From assembly GCA_034658655.1 (NCBI GenBank), contig JAYEFQ010000095.1:1-40631 (forward strand): DNA of 40,631 nt. The letters run 5' to 3'. This stretch comes from JAQIBY01 sp034658655 (GTDB lineage: Bacteria; Bacteroidota; Bacteroidia; Bacteroidales; ML635J-15). Positions within the stretch are counted from its first letter, which is position 1; the number at the start of each line of letters is the position of its first letter. The position numbers were made by a program, and so were the translations under genes. Positions 6,743-14,330 of the stretch are shown here, piece after piece. Under the pieces are notes generated by a model. It was not told the origin of the DNA. It worked only from the letters and a program-made list of their open reading frames with translations, and made no database searches.

Positions 6743-8184
6743 TGCCTATGCGAAAAGAAATAGATTTTATCGGAGAATTGGAGATTTCTGAATCTGCATT
6801 ATACGGAATACAATCAATGCGGGCAAAGGAGAACTTTCCTTATGCTTCAGCTTTTCATCCGAAATGGTATCAGGCGATGGGAACGGTGAAATTGGCAATG
6901 TTTCAGTGTATTGAAAAATTTCAGTATGATGCAGAAAAAAAGTACGGGAAGATTGAAAGTTTAAACATAATTTCTGAGGATGTCATGTCTGCTATGTCGA
7001 AAGCTGCTACTGAGATTAGTGAATCTGTGCATTATGAGCATTTTATTGTGCCTGCTGTACAAGGGGGAGCTGGAACAAGCATCAATATGAATATCAATGA
7101 AATTATTGCAAATCGAGCATTACAAATCCTGAAAAAATCGACAGGGGATTATCAGTTTGTTCATCCGATAGAACATGCGAATTGCTATCAGTCAACAAAT
7201 GATGTTGTTCCAACTGCTTTGCGTGTTGCTGTTATGCACATGTTGAATGAACTTGAAGATAAAATCAATCAACTGCGCTTTGGACTTGAAACCAAAGAAA
7301 AAGCAAATCGCGATAGCTTAAGAACGGCATATACACAAATGCAGGAAGCAGTACCTTCAACGTTCGGAAGATTATTCAGTTCATATAACGATGCGCTTTC
7401 ACGAGATTGGTGGCGAGTTTCAAAATGCTTTGAGCGAATTAAATTGGTAAATCTCGGTGGTTCTGCTACCGGTACCGGATTAACGGTTCCTCGTTACATT
7501 ATTATGGAGGCTGTTCGTGAATTACATAAAATTACTAACCTCCCGGTCACGCGAAGCGAAAATTTGAGTGATGCAACGTCGAATTTAGACGCTTGGGTTG
7601 AAATACATGGAATTTTAAAAGCTCATGCCGTTAATTTAGAAAAGATTAGCAGCGATTTGCGTTTGCTTGCAGCCGATATCAATAAAGATAAAAGCTTATT
7701 AATCCCTCAGAAACAAATTGGGAGTTCAATTATGCCGGGGAAAGTGAATCCCGTAATTTCAGAATATCTGATTACAATTGCCCATAAGGTGTATGCGAAT
7801 GATCAATTAATTTCCGGATTAAGCGGACAAGGTGTGTTGGATTTGAATCCATATCTTCCGGAAATTGGTGATGCCATGTTAGAGAGTTTGAGCTTGTTAC
7901 TTGCCGGAAATGAATCTCTGCTAAAGCACCTTATTTCAGGAATGCAGGTGAATCCTGAAATCTCAAAACAGCAATTATTTTTAAGTCCGAGCATTGCAAC
8001 AGCACTTATCCCGCTTGTCGGATATACAAATGCCGGAAAATTAGCTCAGTACATGCGAGAACATAAAAGCGATATTTTTACAGCCAATGCTGAATTAAAA
8101 TTTCTTGATGATAAGAAAATCAATAACGCATTGAAAGCAGAAAACTTAATGAAACTCGGATTTACCATTGGAGATTTGTTATAA
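6742..8184 (+). CDS. aspA: Aspartate ammonia-lyase (fumarase/aspartase superfamily)
   Basis: This 480-aa enzyme of the superfamily should split L-aspartate into fumarate and ammonia in the cytosol. The signature loop GSSIMPGKVNPV (from G327, catalytic Ser in SS) is present, and NPV is more typical of aspartases than fumarases (NPT). QGGAGTSINMNINEI and CYQSTNDVVPTALR match the second conserved region. It is translationally coupled to the upstream sigma-54-type regulator. The opening MRKEIDFIGELEI...LYGI fits an aspartase subgroup that I recall near [FeFe]-hydrogenase maturation genes (hydE, hydF, hydG), but none of these is in the window. The start could be 6742 or the in-frame ATG at 6748. 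Confidence 0.8.
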   Translation: MPMRKEIDFIGELEISESALYGIQSMRAKENFPYASAFHPKWYQAMGTVKLAMFQCIEKFQYDAEKKYGKIESLNIISEDVMSAMSKAATEISESVHYEHFIVPAVQGGAGTSINMNINEIIANRALQILKKSTGDYQFVHPIEHANCYQSTNDVVPTALRVAVMHMLNELEDKINQLRFGLETKEKANRDSLRTAYTQMQEAVPSTFGRLFSSYNDALSRDWWRVSKCFERIKLVNLGGSATGTGLTVPRYIIMEAVRELHKITNLPVTRSENLSDATSNLDAWVEIHGILKAHAVNLEKISSDLRLLAADINKDKSLLIPQKQIGSSIMPGKVNPVISEYLITIAHKVYANDQLISGLSGQGVLDLNPYLPEIGDAMLESLSLLLAGNESLLKHLISGMQVNPEISKQQLFLSPSIATALIPLVGYTNAGKLAQYMREHKSDIFTANAELKFLDDKKINNALKAENLMKLGFTIGDLL

Positions 8185-8207
8185 TATTTTAAAATCAAAA
8201 ATGCCGG

Positions 8208-8281
8208 TATAATGCCGATGTAGATTCAACACCGATAGGCGGAGCATAGTGTAGTATATCGGTAGTTTTGAATCACAATCG
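8208..8281 (+). repeat. 74-bp palindromic element, copy A
   Basis: This matches the reverse complement of 37121-37194 at 69 of 74 positions without gaps. It folds as nested inverted repeats: the outer CCGATGTAGATTCAA pairs with TTGAATCACAATCGG (imperfect), and the inner ACCGATA pairs with TATCGGT. All five differences fall in or near the central loop, none in the inner stem. The 18 bases at 8271-8288 recur exactly at 31489-31506. It lies between the aspartase stop and the acetyltransferase start. Confidence 0.85.
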
Positions 8282-8359
8282 GTATTATCTTCTGAATAAT
8301 CCGTCTTTAAATTTTTTTAATGAGATTTAATCAATAATTTTGTTGATAATATTTTGCTT

Positions 8360-8947
8360 ATGAATAAAGAGAAAAAATATTACGCACATGAAACTGCAAT
8401 TGTCGATACAGATTGTCAAATTGGAGAAGGTACAAAAATTTGGCATTTTTCTCATGTGATGAGTCATTCAGTAATCGGGGAAGATTGTAATCTTGGACAA
8501 AATGTGTTGGTTTCACCCGAAGTGATACTCGGAGATAATGTAAAAATTCAAAATAATGTATCAATTTATACTGGAGTTGTTTGTGAAGCCGATGTGTTTT
8601 TAGGACCGTCAATGGTGTTTACGAATGTAACAAATCCACGCTCAGCAGTAAATCGCAAAGGACAATATGAAAAAACATTGGTTAAAAAAGGAGCAACAAT
8701 CGGTGCCAATGCAACCATTGTTTGTGGACATGATATCGGTGAATTTTCATTTATCGGCGCAGGTGCCGTGATTACTAAGACAGTTAAAGCGTATGCATTA
8801 ATGGTCGGTAATCCTGCTAAGCAAATCGGTTGGATGAGTGAATACGGTCATCGCTTACATTTCAATAAAGAAGGATTTGCAATTTGTCCTGAAAGCAAAG
8901 CTAGCTATCAATTAATTAATGATGAAGTCAAAAAAATTACAGAATAA
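8360..8947 (+). CDS. Left-handed beta-helix N-acetyltransferase, WbpD/WlbB-like
   Basis: The protein (195 aa from the ATG at 8360) consists of hexapeptide repeats such as IGEGTKIW, IGEDCNLGQNVLV, LGDNVKIQNNVSIY and IGANATIVCGHDIG, which form a trimeric left-handed beta-helix. The FTNVTNPRS segment and the C-terminal VVGNPAKQIGW-type ending (here MVGNPAKQIGW) match the WbpD/WlbB group. That group acetylates the 3-amino group of UDP-2-acetamido-3-amino-glucuronate using acetyl-CoA. Its stop overlaps the start of the oxidoreductase gene (TAATG). A TTG two codons upstream (8354) is open, but the ATG is the better start. Confidence 0.85.
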   Translation: MNKEKKYYAHETAIVDTDCQIGEGTKIWHFSHVMSHSVIGEDCNLGQNVLVSPEVILGDNVKIQNNVSIYTGVVCEADVFLGPSMVFTNVTNPRSAVNRKGQYEKTLVKKGATIGANATIVCGHDIGEFSFIGAGAVITKTVKAYALMVGNPAKQIGWMSEYGHRLHFNKEGFAICPESKASYQLINDEVKKITE

Positions 8948-9897
8948 TGGAGAAAACTAATCCCATAAATTTCGGACTGATTGGTGTTGCAGGATATATT
9001 GCAATTCGCCATATCAAAGCAATTAAGGAAACCGGGAATGAACTTTTAGCTTGCCTAGATCCCTTCGATTCAGTTGGCTATATCGATTCATATTTCCCGA
9101 AAGCTGACTTTTTTAGGGAATTTGAGAGATTTGATCGTCACCTTGATAAACTTAGACATCAAGATCAAAAAATTGATTATGTCAGTATTTGTTCACCAAA
9201 TTATTTGCACGATTCACATATCCGCTTTGCGTTAAAACAAGGTGCACATGCAATCTGCGAAAAGCCTTTAGTCTTAAATCCCTGGAATCTTGACGGATTA
9301 CAAGAGATTGAAAAAGAAACGGGAAAGAAAATCAATAATATTTTACAATTACGCTTACATCCGTCAATTATCGCTTTGAAAGAGAAGATTGATAATGCCC
9401 CGAATGATAAAGTTTATGATGTTGATTTGGCTTATCTGACAAGTCGTGGTAACTGGTATCATTACAGTTGGAAAGGTGATGTAGATAAGTCTGGGGGGAT
9501 TTCAACAAATATCGGCGTGCATTTTTATGATATGCTGACTTGGATTTTTGGTGATGTAAAGGAAAGTGTTGTCCATGAGCATGGAAATCACCGCGCAGCA
9601 GGGTTTTTACAGTTAGAAAAAGCACGGGTTCGCTGGGTCTTAAGTGTAGATGAAAATGATCTTCCCAAAGAAGTGAAAGCAAAAGGACAACGAACTTATC
9701 GATCAATTACTGTTGAGGGAGAAGAAATTGAATTTTCTCAGGGCTTTACAGATTTACATACATTAAGCTATCGTGAAATTTTAAAAGGCAACGGTTTTGG
9801 TTTAGAAGCCGCCAGAAAAAGCATAGAAGTCGTTTACGGCATAAGAAATTCGCAACCGGTTGGTCTAGTGGGTGATTATCATCCCTTATGCAAGTAA
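8947..9897 (+). CDS. Gfo/Idh/MocA oxidoreductase, WbpB/WlbA-like
   Basis: The 316-aa protein has an N-terminal Rossmann fold with FGLIGVAGYIAIRH as the dinucleotide loop; GVAGYIA-x-RH is characteristic of the WlbA/WbpB group. The conserved CEKP motif (catalytic Lys) follows near residue 100. The C-terminal substrate domain contains GGISTNIGVHFYDML with the conserved aspartate/histidine region. The likely reaction is NAD-dependent oxidation at C3 of UDP-N-acetylglucosaminuronate, preparing for amination. It is coupled to the acetyltransferase by start/stop overlap. The aminotransferase that would act between them (WbpE/WlbC type) is not in the window. Confidence 0.85.
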   Translation: MEKTNPINFGLIGVAGYIAIRHIKAIKETGNELLACLDPFDSVGYIDSYFPKADFFREFERFDRHLDKLRHQDQKIDYVSICSPNYLHDSHIRFALKQGAHAICEKPLVLNPWNLDGLQEIEKETGKKINNILQLRLHPSIIALKEKIDNAPNDKVYDVDLAYLTSRGNWYHYSWKGDVDKSGGISTNIGVHFYDMLTWIFGDVKESVVHEHGNHRAAGFLQLEKARVRWVLSVDENDLPKEVKAKGQRTYRSITVEGEEIEFSQGFTDLHTLSYREILKGNGFGLEAARKSIEVVYGIRNSQPVGLVGDYHPLCK

Positions 9898-9904
9898 AAA
9901 TCAT

Positions 9905-9934
9905 TTTGTACTTTTAAAAAAAAATCTATTTTTA
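9905..9934 (+). promoter_or_regulatory. Candidate promoter of the UDP-sugar dehydrogenase
   Basis: TTTG at 9905-9908 and TATTTTTA at 9927-9934 (one base off TAnnTTTG) are spaced by 18 bases. The start codon at 9958 is 23 bases after the box. This suggests the dehydrogenase can be expressed separately from the two preceding genes. Confidence 0.5.
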
Positions 9935-9957
9935 CAACAAATTTAATTTAAGAAGCC

Positions 9958-11244
9958 ATGTACAACGCTATTGTTAAGAAAGAAAAGAAAATTGCAGTGA
10001 TTGGTTTGGGCTATGTTGGTTTACCAATTGCTCTTGAGTATGCAAAACATGTCCAGGTAATCGGTTTTGATATTAAACATGAGCGGGTAGAATTAATGAA
10101 AAAAGGCATTGATCCGAGCAATGAACTGGAAGCTGTTGATTTTGAAAATCGTGATATCTTATTTACTGCAAATGTTGAGGATTTAAGAGATGCGCATTAC
10201 TTTATTGTTGCTGTACCAACTCCAATTAATGAGCATAAATTGCCGGAATTAACTCCCCTAATTAAAGCATCTGAAACAGTTGGTAAGGTTCTGAAAAAAG
10301 GCGATTATGTCGTTTATGAATCTACCGTTTATCCCGGTTGTACCGAGGATGATTGTGTTCCGGTTTTGGAACAATTTTCAAGACTTAAATTTGTTGAAGA
10401 TTTCAAAGTCGGATATTCACCAGAACGAATTAATCCCGGGGATAAAGACAATACCTTAACTAAAATTGCTAAAGTTTCATCCGGTTGTGATCCTGAATCA
10501 GCTGAAAACATTGCAAAAACTTACGAAATTATTATTGAAGCGGGTGTACATAGAGCCAGCTCAATAAAAGTTGCAGAAGCTGCTAAAATCATTGAAAATA
10601 CTCAACGTGATGTTAATATCGCTTTGATGAATGAGCTTTCAATTATTTTTAATAAATTAGATATTAATACATTTGAAGTCCTTGAAGCTGCTGGCACTAA
10701 ATGGAATTTTCTGAAATTTGTTCCGGGTTTAGTCGGTGGACATTGTATTGGTGTTGATCCATATTATCTCTTGCATAAAGCGAAACAATTGGGATATCAT
10801 GCACAAATTATTAATTCAGGTAGAGCGATTAACGATGGAATGGGTGCATATGTCTCCAAACAAACCGTAAAAATGATGCTTACCAATGATGTGGTTTTAT
10901 CGAAGGCTAAAGTTTTAGTTTTAGGACTTACTTTTAAGGAAAACGTTTCTGATATTCGTAACACAAGGGTTGTTGATATTCTCAAGGAATTAGATGACTA
11001 TAAAGTTAAATACGATATCGTTGACCCGTATGCCGATTCGAAAGAAGTAAAAAAAGAATATGATATTCAAATGAATGAACTCGGCACAGGCTATGATGCA
11101 ATTATTGTTGCTGTAAATCATACCCAGTTTATGAATTATGATGAAGAATTCTTCAAATCTATATCTAATGGAAACGGTATCCTTGTGGATATCAAAGGAA
11201 TTTATAAAAACAAAATTAATACGATGAAATATTTTAGCCTCTAA
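9958..11244 (+). CDS. UDP-N-acetylhexosamine 6-dehydrogenase (WbpA/WbpO/TviB-like)
   Basis: The 428-aa protein begins with a Rossmann loop, IAVIGLGYVGLPIALEYA. It has the conserved VAVPTPI and YESTVYPGCTE segments and the catalytic cysteine C263 in GGHCIGVDPYYL. LGLTFKENVSDIRNTRV is the C-terminal UDP-binding motif of the family. The enzyme oxidises the C6 hydroxyl of a UDP-N-acetylhexosamine to a uronate using two NAD. With the two genes upstream it would supply the first, second and last dedicated steps toward a 2,3-diacetamido uronic acid. Whether the substrate is UDP-GlcNAc or UDP-GalNAc cannot be told; the overall sequence looks closer to TviB/WbpO. Confidence 0.9.
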   Translation: MYNAIVKKEKKIAVIGLGYVGLPIALEYAKHVQVIGFDIKHERVELMKKGIDPSNELEAVDFENRDILFTANVEDLRDAHYFIVAVPTPINEHKLPELTPLIKASETVGKVLKKGDYVVYESTVYPGCTEDDCVPVLEQFSRLKFVEDFKVGYSPERINPGDKDNTLTKIAKVSSGCDPESAENIAKTYEIIIEAGVHRASSIKVAEAAKIIENTQRDVNIALMNELSIIFNKLDINTFEVLEAAGTKWNFLKFVPGLVGGHCIGVDPYYLLHKAKQLGYHAQIINSGRAINDGMGAYVSKQTVKMMLTNDVVLSKAKVLVLGLTFKENVSDIRNTRVVDILKELDDYKVKYDIVDPYADSKEVKKEYDIQMNELGTGYDAIIVAVNHTQFMNYDEEFFKSISNGNGILVDIKGIYKNKINTMKYFSL

Positions 11245-11259
11245 GTTTATTTTTAGTAT

Positions 11260-11298
11260 TATAACTTTTCCAAAGTTCGAAATTTTGGAGAAGTTATA
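11260..11298 (+). terminator. Hairpin after the UDP-sugar dehydrogenase gene
   Basis: TATAACTTTTCCAAA (11260-11274) pairs with TTTGGAGAAGTTATA (11284-11298), 15 bp with one G-U, around a 9-base loop. It begins 15 bases after the stop codon. No long T-run follows, so termination may be weak or bidirectional. Confidence 0.6.
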
Positions 11299-11328
11299 GT
11301 TTAATACGCTTTTCTGGAAAAATCTTAC

Positions 11329-11336
11329 TAATTTTG
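11329..11336 (+). promoter_or_regulatory. Candidate promoter of ilvE
   Basis: TAATTTTG matches TAnnTTTG exactly, 27 bases before the ilvE ATG. No clear -33 TTTG is seen. Confidence 0.45.
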
Positions 11337-11363
11337 AGGTGGTGAATTTAAAGAATTATTGAT

Positions 11364-12386
11364 ATGATTAATTTAAACTGGTCTGAATTGCCCTTTGGCT
11401 ATATGAAGACTAACGCAAATATGCGTACTTATTTTAAAGACGGATCATGGAGTAACCCTGAAGCTTCTGAATCTGAATTCATGAATATCCATATGGCAGC
11501 TACTGCTTTGCATTATGGACAACAAGCTTTTGAAGGAATGAAAGCTTATCGTGGTAAAGATGGTAAAATTCGGATTTTCCGTTGGGAAGAAAATTGGAAT
11601 AGAATGCAAAACTCTGCACATGGAATCATGATGGAGCCAGTTCCAAAAGCACTTTTCAAGGAAATGATTGTTGAAGTTGTTAAACGTAACGAAGAATTTG
11701 TTCCTCCTTACGGTACGGGTGCTGCATTGTATATCAGACCTTTACTTTTTGGTTCTGGCCCACAGGTTGGTGTAAAGCCGGCTTCAGAATATACTTTTAT
11801 CGTATTTGTTACACCGGTTGGACCTTATTTCAAAGAAGGGTTTAATCCCGTGAAAATTGCAATTGTTCGCGATACCGATCGTGCCGCACCATTAGGAACC
11901 GGTACGTTGAAAGTGGGCGGAAACTATGCAGCATCATTGCGAGGAGTTGACCGTGTACATAAAGCAGGTTATGGAGCTCCATTATATCTCGATGCAAAAG
12001 AAAAAGCATATATTGATGAAATTGGTGCTGCAAACTTTTTCGGAATTAAAGGGAATAAATATATCACACCGGAATCAAGCTCAATTTTACCCTCAATTAC
12101 AAATAAAAGTTTAATTCAACTTGTTGAGCATTTAGGCTATGAAGTTGAACGCAGACCGATTCCAGTTACTGAATTATCTGAATTTGATGAAGTCGGAGCT
12201 TGTGGCACTGCTGCAATTATTGCTCCAATCGGTGAAATAAAAGATTTGGATACAGATGAAACCTTCACCTATTGCCTTGACGGAAAGCCCGGAAAAGTTT
12301 CTAGACAATTATATGAAACTTTATTAGCAATTCAATTTGGCGACCAAGAAGATCCTTTTGGTTGGGTTGAAGTATTAGATATTTAA
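11364..12386 (+). CDS. ilvE: Branched-chain amino acid aminotransferase
   Basis: The 340-aa, PLP-dependent fold-type IV enzyme converts leucine, isoleucine and valine to their 2-oxo acids with 2-oxoglutarate. The PLP lysine is K183 in GTGTLKVGGNYAAS. ALHYGQQAFEGMKAYR and ALYIRPLLFG match the N-terminal family regions, and GTAAIIAPIG matches the phosphate-binding loop near the C-terminus. Its length fits the longer branch of BCAT enzymes (about 340-355 aa). It is flanked by its own promoter box and by a terminator hairpin, so it is probably monocistronic. Confidence 0.95.
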   Translation: MINLNWSELPFGYMKTNANMRTYFKDGSWSNPEASESEFMNIHMAATALHYGQQAFEGMKAYRGKDGKIRIFRWEENWNRMQNSAHGIMMEPVPKALFKEMIVEVVKRNEEFVPPYGTGAALYIRPLLFGSGPQVGVKPASEYTFIVFVTPVGPYFKEGFNPVKIAIVRDTDRAAPLGTGTLKVGGNYAASLRGVDRVHKAGYGAPLYLDAKEKAYIDEIGAANFFGIKGNKYITPESSSILPSITNKSLIQLVEHLGYEVERRPIPVTELSEFDEVGACGTAAIIAPIGEIKDLDTDETFTYCLDGKPGKVSRQLYETLLAIQFGDQEDPFGWVEVLDI

Positions 12387-12405
12387 TCTTGAATTATCAT
12401 AATTT

Positions 12406-12443
12406 AAAATGTCGAGATGCTGATTTATGTCTCAACATTTTTT
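12406..12443 (+). terminator. Rho-independent terminator of ilvE
   Basis: AAAATGTCGAGA pairs with TCTCAACATTTT (one G-U), and the second arm runs into a T-run (TTTTTTG). It lies 20 bases after the ilvE stop codon. The A-tract/T-tract flanks mean it could work in both directions. Confidence 0.75.
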
Positions 12444-12518
12444 GTTTTTGCAGTTAAAAAACAATGCAATGAACATGTCAATCTAGCTTTTTCAAATTTC
12501 CAATCACGGATTTTTAAT

Positions 12519-12526
12519 TAACTTTG
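12519..12526 (+). promoter_or_regulatory. Candidate promoter of aspS
   Basis: TAACTTTG matches TAnnTTTG exactly, 19 bases before the aspS ATG at 12546. The -33 region is not distinctive. Confidence 0.5.
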
Positions 12527-12545
12527 CATTTTAAATTGAAAAATT

Positions 12546-14309
12546 ATGCACAGAACACACAATTGTGGCGAATTACGTCCCGAACACGTTAATCAAAAAG
12601 TGACACTCAGTGGTTGGGTCCAAAGAAAACGAGATAAAGGTGGAATGATTTGGATCGATTTAAGAGATCGATACGGAATTACTCAATTAGTTTTTGATGT
12701 AAGTAAAACAAATGCCGAAGTTCTTAAACGCATTGAGAAAATTGGGCGTGAGTATGTTATAAAAGCCAGTGGAAAAGTAATTGAACGTTATTCTAAAAAC
12801 GATAACATTCCTACCGGCGCAATTGAATTGTTTCCTGATGAAATTATTATTTTATCACAAGCAGAAACCCCTCCTTTTACAATTGAGGATGAATCCGATG
12901 GAAGTGATGAGTTGCGAATGAAGTATCGTTATCTTGATATACGGAGAAATCCCGTGCGAGAAGCCCTCTTGCTTCGTCATAAAATTGCTCAGGAAACCCG
13001 TAAATATCTTGATATACTTGATTTTGTTGAAATAGAAACGCCAAATTTAATTAAATCTACTCCTGAAGGCGCACGTGATTTTGTCGTTCCTTCACGTATG
13101 CATCCTGGTAGTTTTTATGCACTTCCACAATCGCCACAAACATTTAAACAATTGTTGATGTTGGGCGGAATGGATAAATATTTTCAAATCGTTAAATGTT
13201 ACCGCGATGAAGATTTAAGAGCCGATCGTCAGCCAGAGTTTACGCAAATTGATTGTGAAATGGCTTTTGTTGAGCAGGATGACATCATGCAAACTTTTGA
13301 AGGCCTCATGAAACATCTGTTTAAAGAAGTTAAGCATATTGAGATTGAAACTCCTTTTAAACGCATAACTTGGCATGATGCAATGGATAAGTACGGTAGC
13401 GATAAGCCTGATATCCGTTTTGACATGGAAATTCGTGAATTAACATCTTTAGTTCAAAATCAAGGATTTAAGGTTTTTGATATGGTTGAGTATGTTGGCG
13501 GAATTTGTGCTAAAAAAGCGGGAACTTACACGCGAAAACAATTGGATGAACTCACAAAATTTGTGCAAAAACCACAAATCGGTGCTAAGGGATTGATTTA
13601 TGTAAAATGCAATGAAGACGGAAGTTTTAAATCATCTGTGGATAAATTCTTTGATGCAGCTGCATTGAAAAAATGGGCAGATACATTGGATGCTGAACCC
13701 GGTGATTTATTATTATTACTCGCCGGCGATAAACGTAAAACTCAAGAGCAGCTTTGTGAATTACGTTTAGAAATGGGAAATCAATTAGATTTAAGAAAAG
13801 CTGGCACATTTGCACCACTTTGGGTTGTTGACTTTCCTTTACTTGAATGGGATGAAGAGACACAGCGTTTTTATGCGATGCATCATCCGTTTACCTCAGC
13901 AAAGCCGGAAGATAATGGCTACTTTGATACGTATCCCGGGAAAATTCGCGCAAACTCTTACGACATGGTAATTAACGGCGTTGAACTGGGCGGTGGCTCA
14001 ATCAGAATTCATAATCGTGAAGATCAGGCACGCATGTTCAAACTTCTTGGATTTACTTCAGAGGAGGCGGAATCACAATTCGGTTTCTTAATGAATGCAT
14101 TTCGCTACGGGGTGCCTCCACATGGTGGAATCGCTTTTGGATTTGACAGAGTTTGTGCGCTCTTTGGCGGCAGCGATTCAATTCGTGATTATATTGCATT
14201 CCCGAAAAATAATGCGGGCAGAGATGTTATGATTGATGCGCCTTCACCAATTGCGGGAACTCAATTAAGCGAATTAGAGTTAAAACTAAATTTGAAACCC
14301 AAGGAATAG
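12546..14309 (+). CDS. aspS: Aspartate--tRNA ligase
   Basis: The 587-aa class IIb synthetase charges tRNA-Asp with aspartate. The N-terminal OB-fold (about 1-110) starts at HNCGELRPEHVNQKVTLSGW. Motif 2 is in FQIVKCYRDEDLRADRQPEF, and motif 3 is in HGGIAFGFDRVCALFGG. An insertion domain (GAD type) between motifs 2 and 3 gives the bacterial length of about 590 aa. The standard QSPQTFKQLLM region is present. It ends 21 bases before the convergent transporter gene. I cannot tell whether it also charges tRNA-Asn. Confidence 0.97.
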   Translation: MHRTHNCGELRPEHVNQKVTLSGWVQRKRDKGGMIWIDLRDRYGITQLVFDVSKTNAEVLKRIEKIGREYVIKASGKVIERYSKNDNIPTGAIELFPDEIIILSQAETPPFTIEDESDGSDELRMKYRYLDIRRNPVREALLLRHKIAQETRKYLDILDFVEIETPNLIKSTPEGARDFVVPSRMHPGSFYALPQSPQTFKQLLMLGGMDKYFQIVKCYRDEDLRADRQPEFTQIDCEMAFVEQDDIMQTFEGLMKHLFKEVKHIEIETPFKRITWHDAMDKYGSDKPDIRFDMEIRELTSLVQNQGFKVFDMVEYVGGICAKKAGTYTRKQLDELTKFVQKPQIGAKGLIYVKCNEDGSFKSSVDKFFDAAALKKWADTLDAEPGDLLLLLAGDKRKTQEQLCELRLEMGNQLDLRKAGTFAPLWVVDFPLLEWDEETQRFYAMHHPFTSAKPEDNGYFDTYPGKIRANSYDMVINGVELGGGSIRIHNREDQARMFKLLGFTSEEAESQFGFLMNAFRYGVPPHGGIAFGFDRVCALFGGSDSIRDYIAFPKNNAGRDVMIDAPSPIAGTQLSELELKLNLKPKE

Positions 14310-14330
14310 CGGATTTTAAAATACCACATT

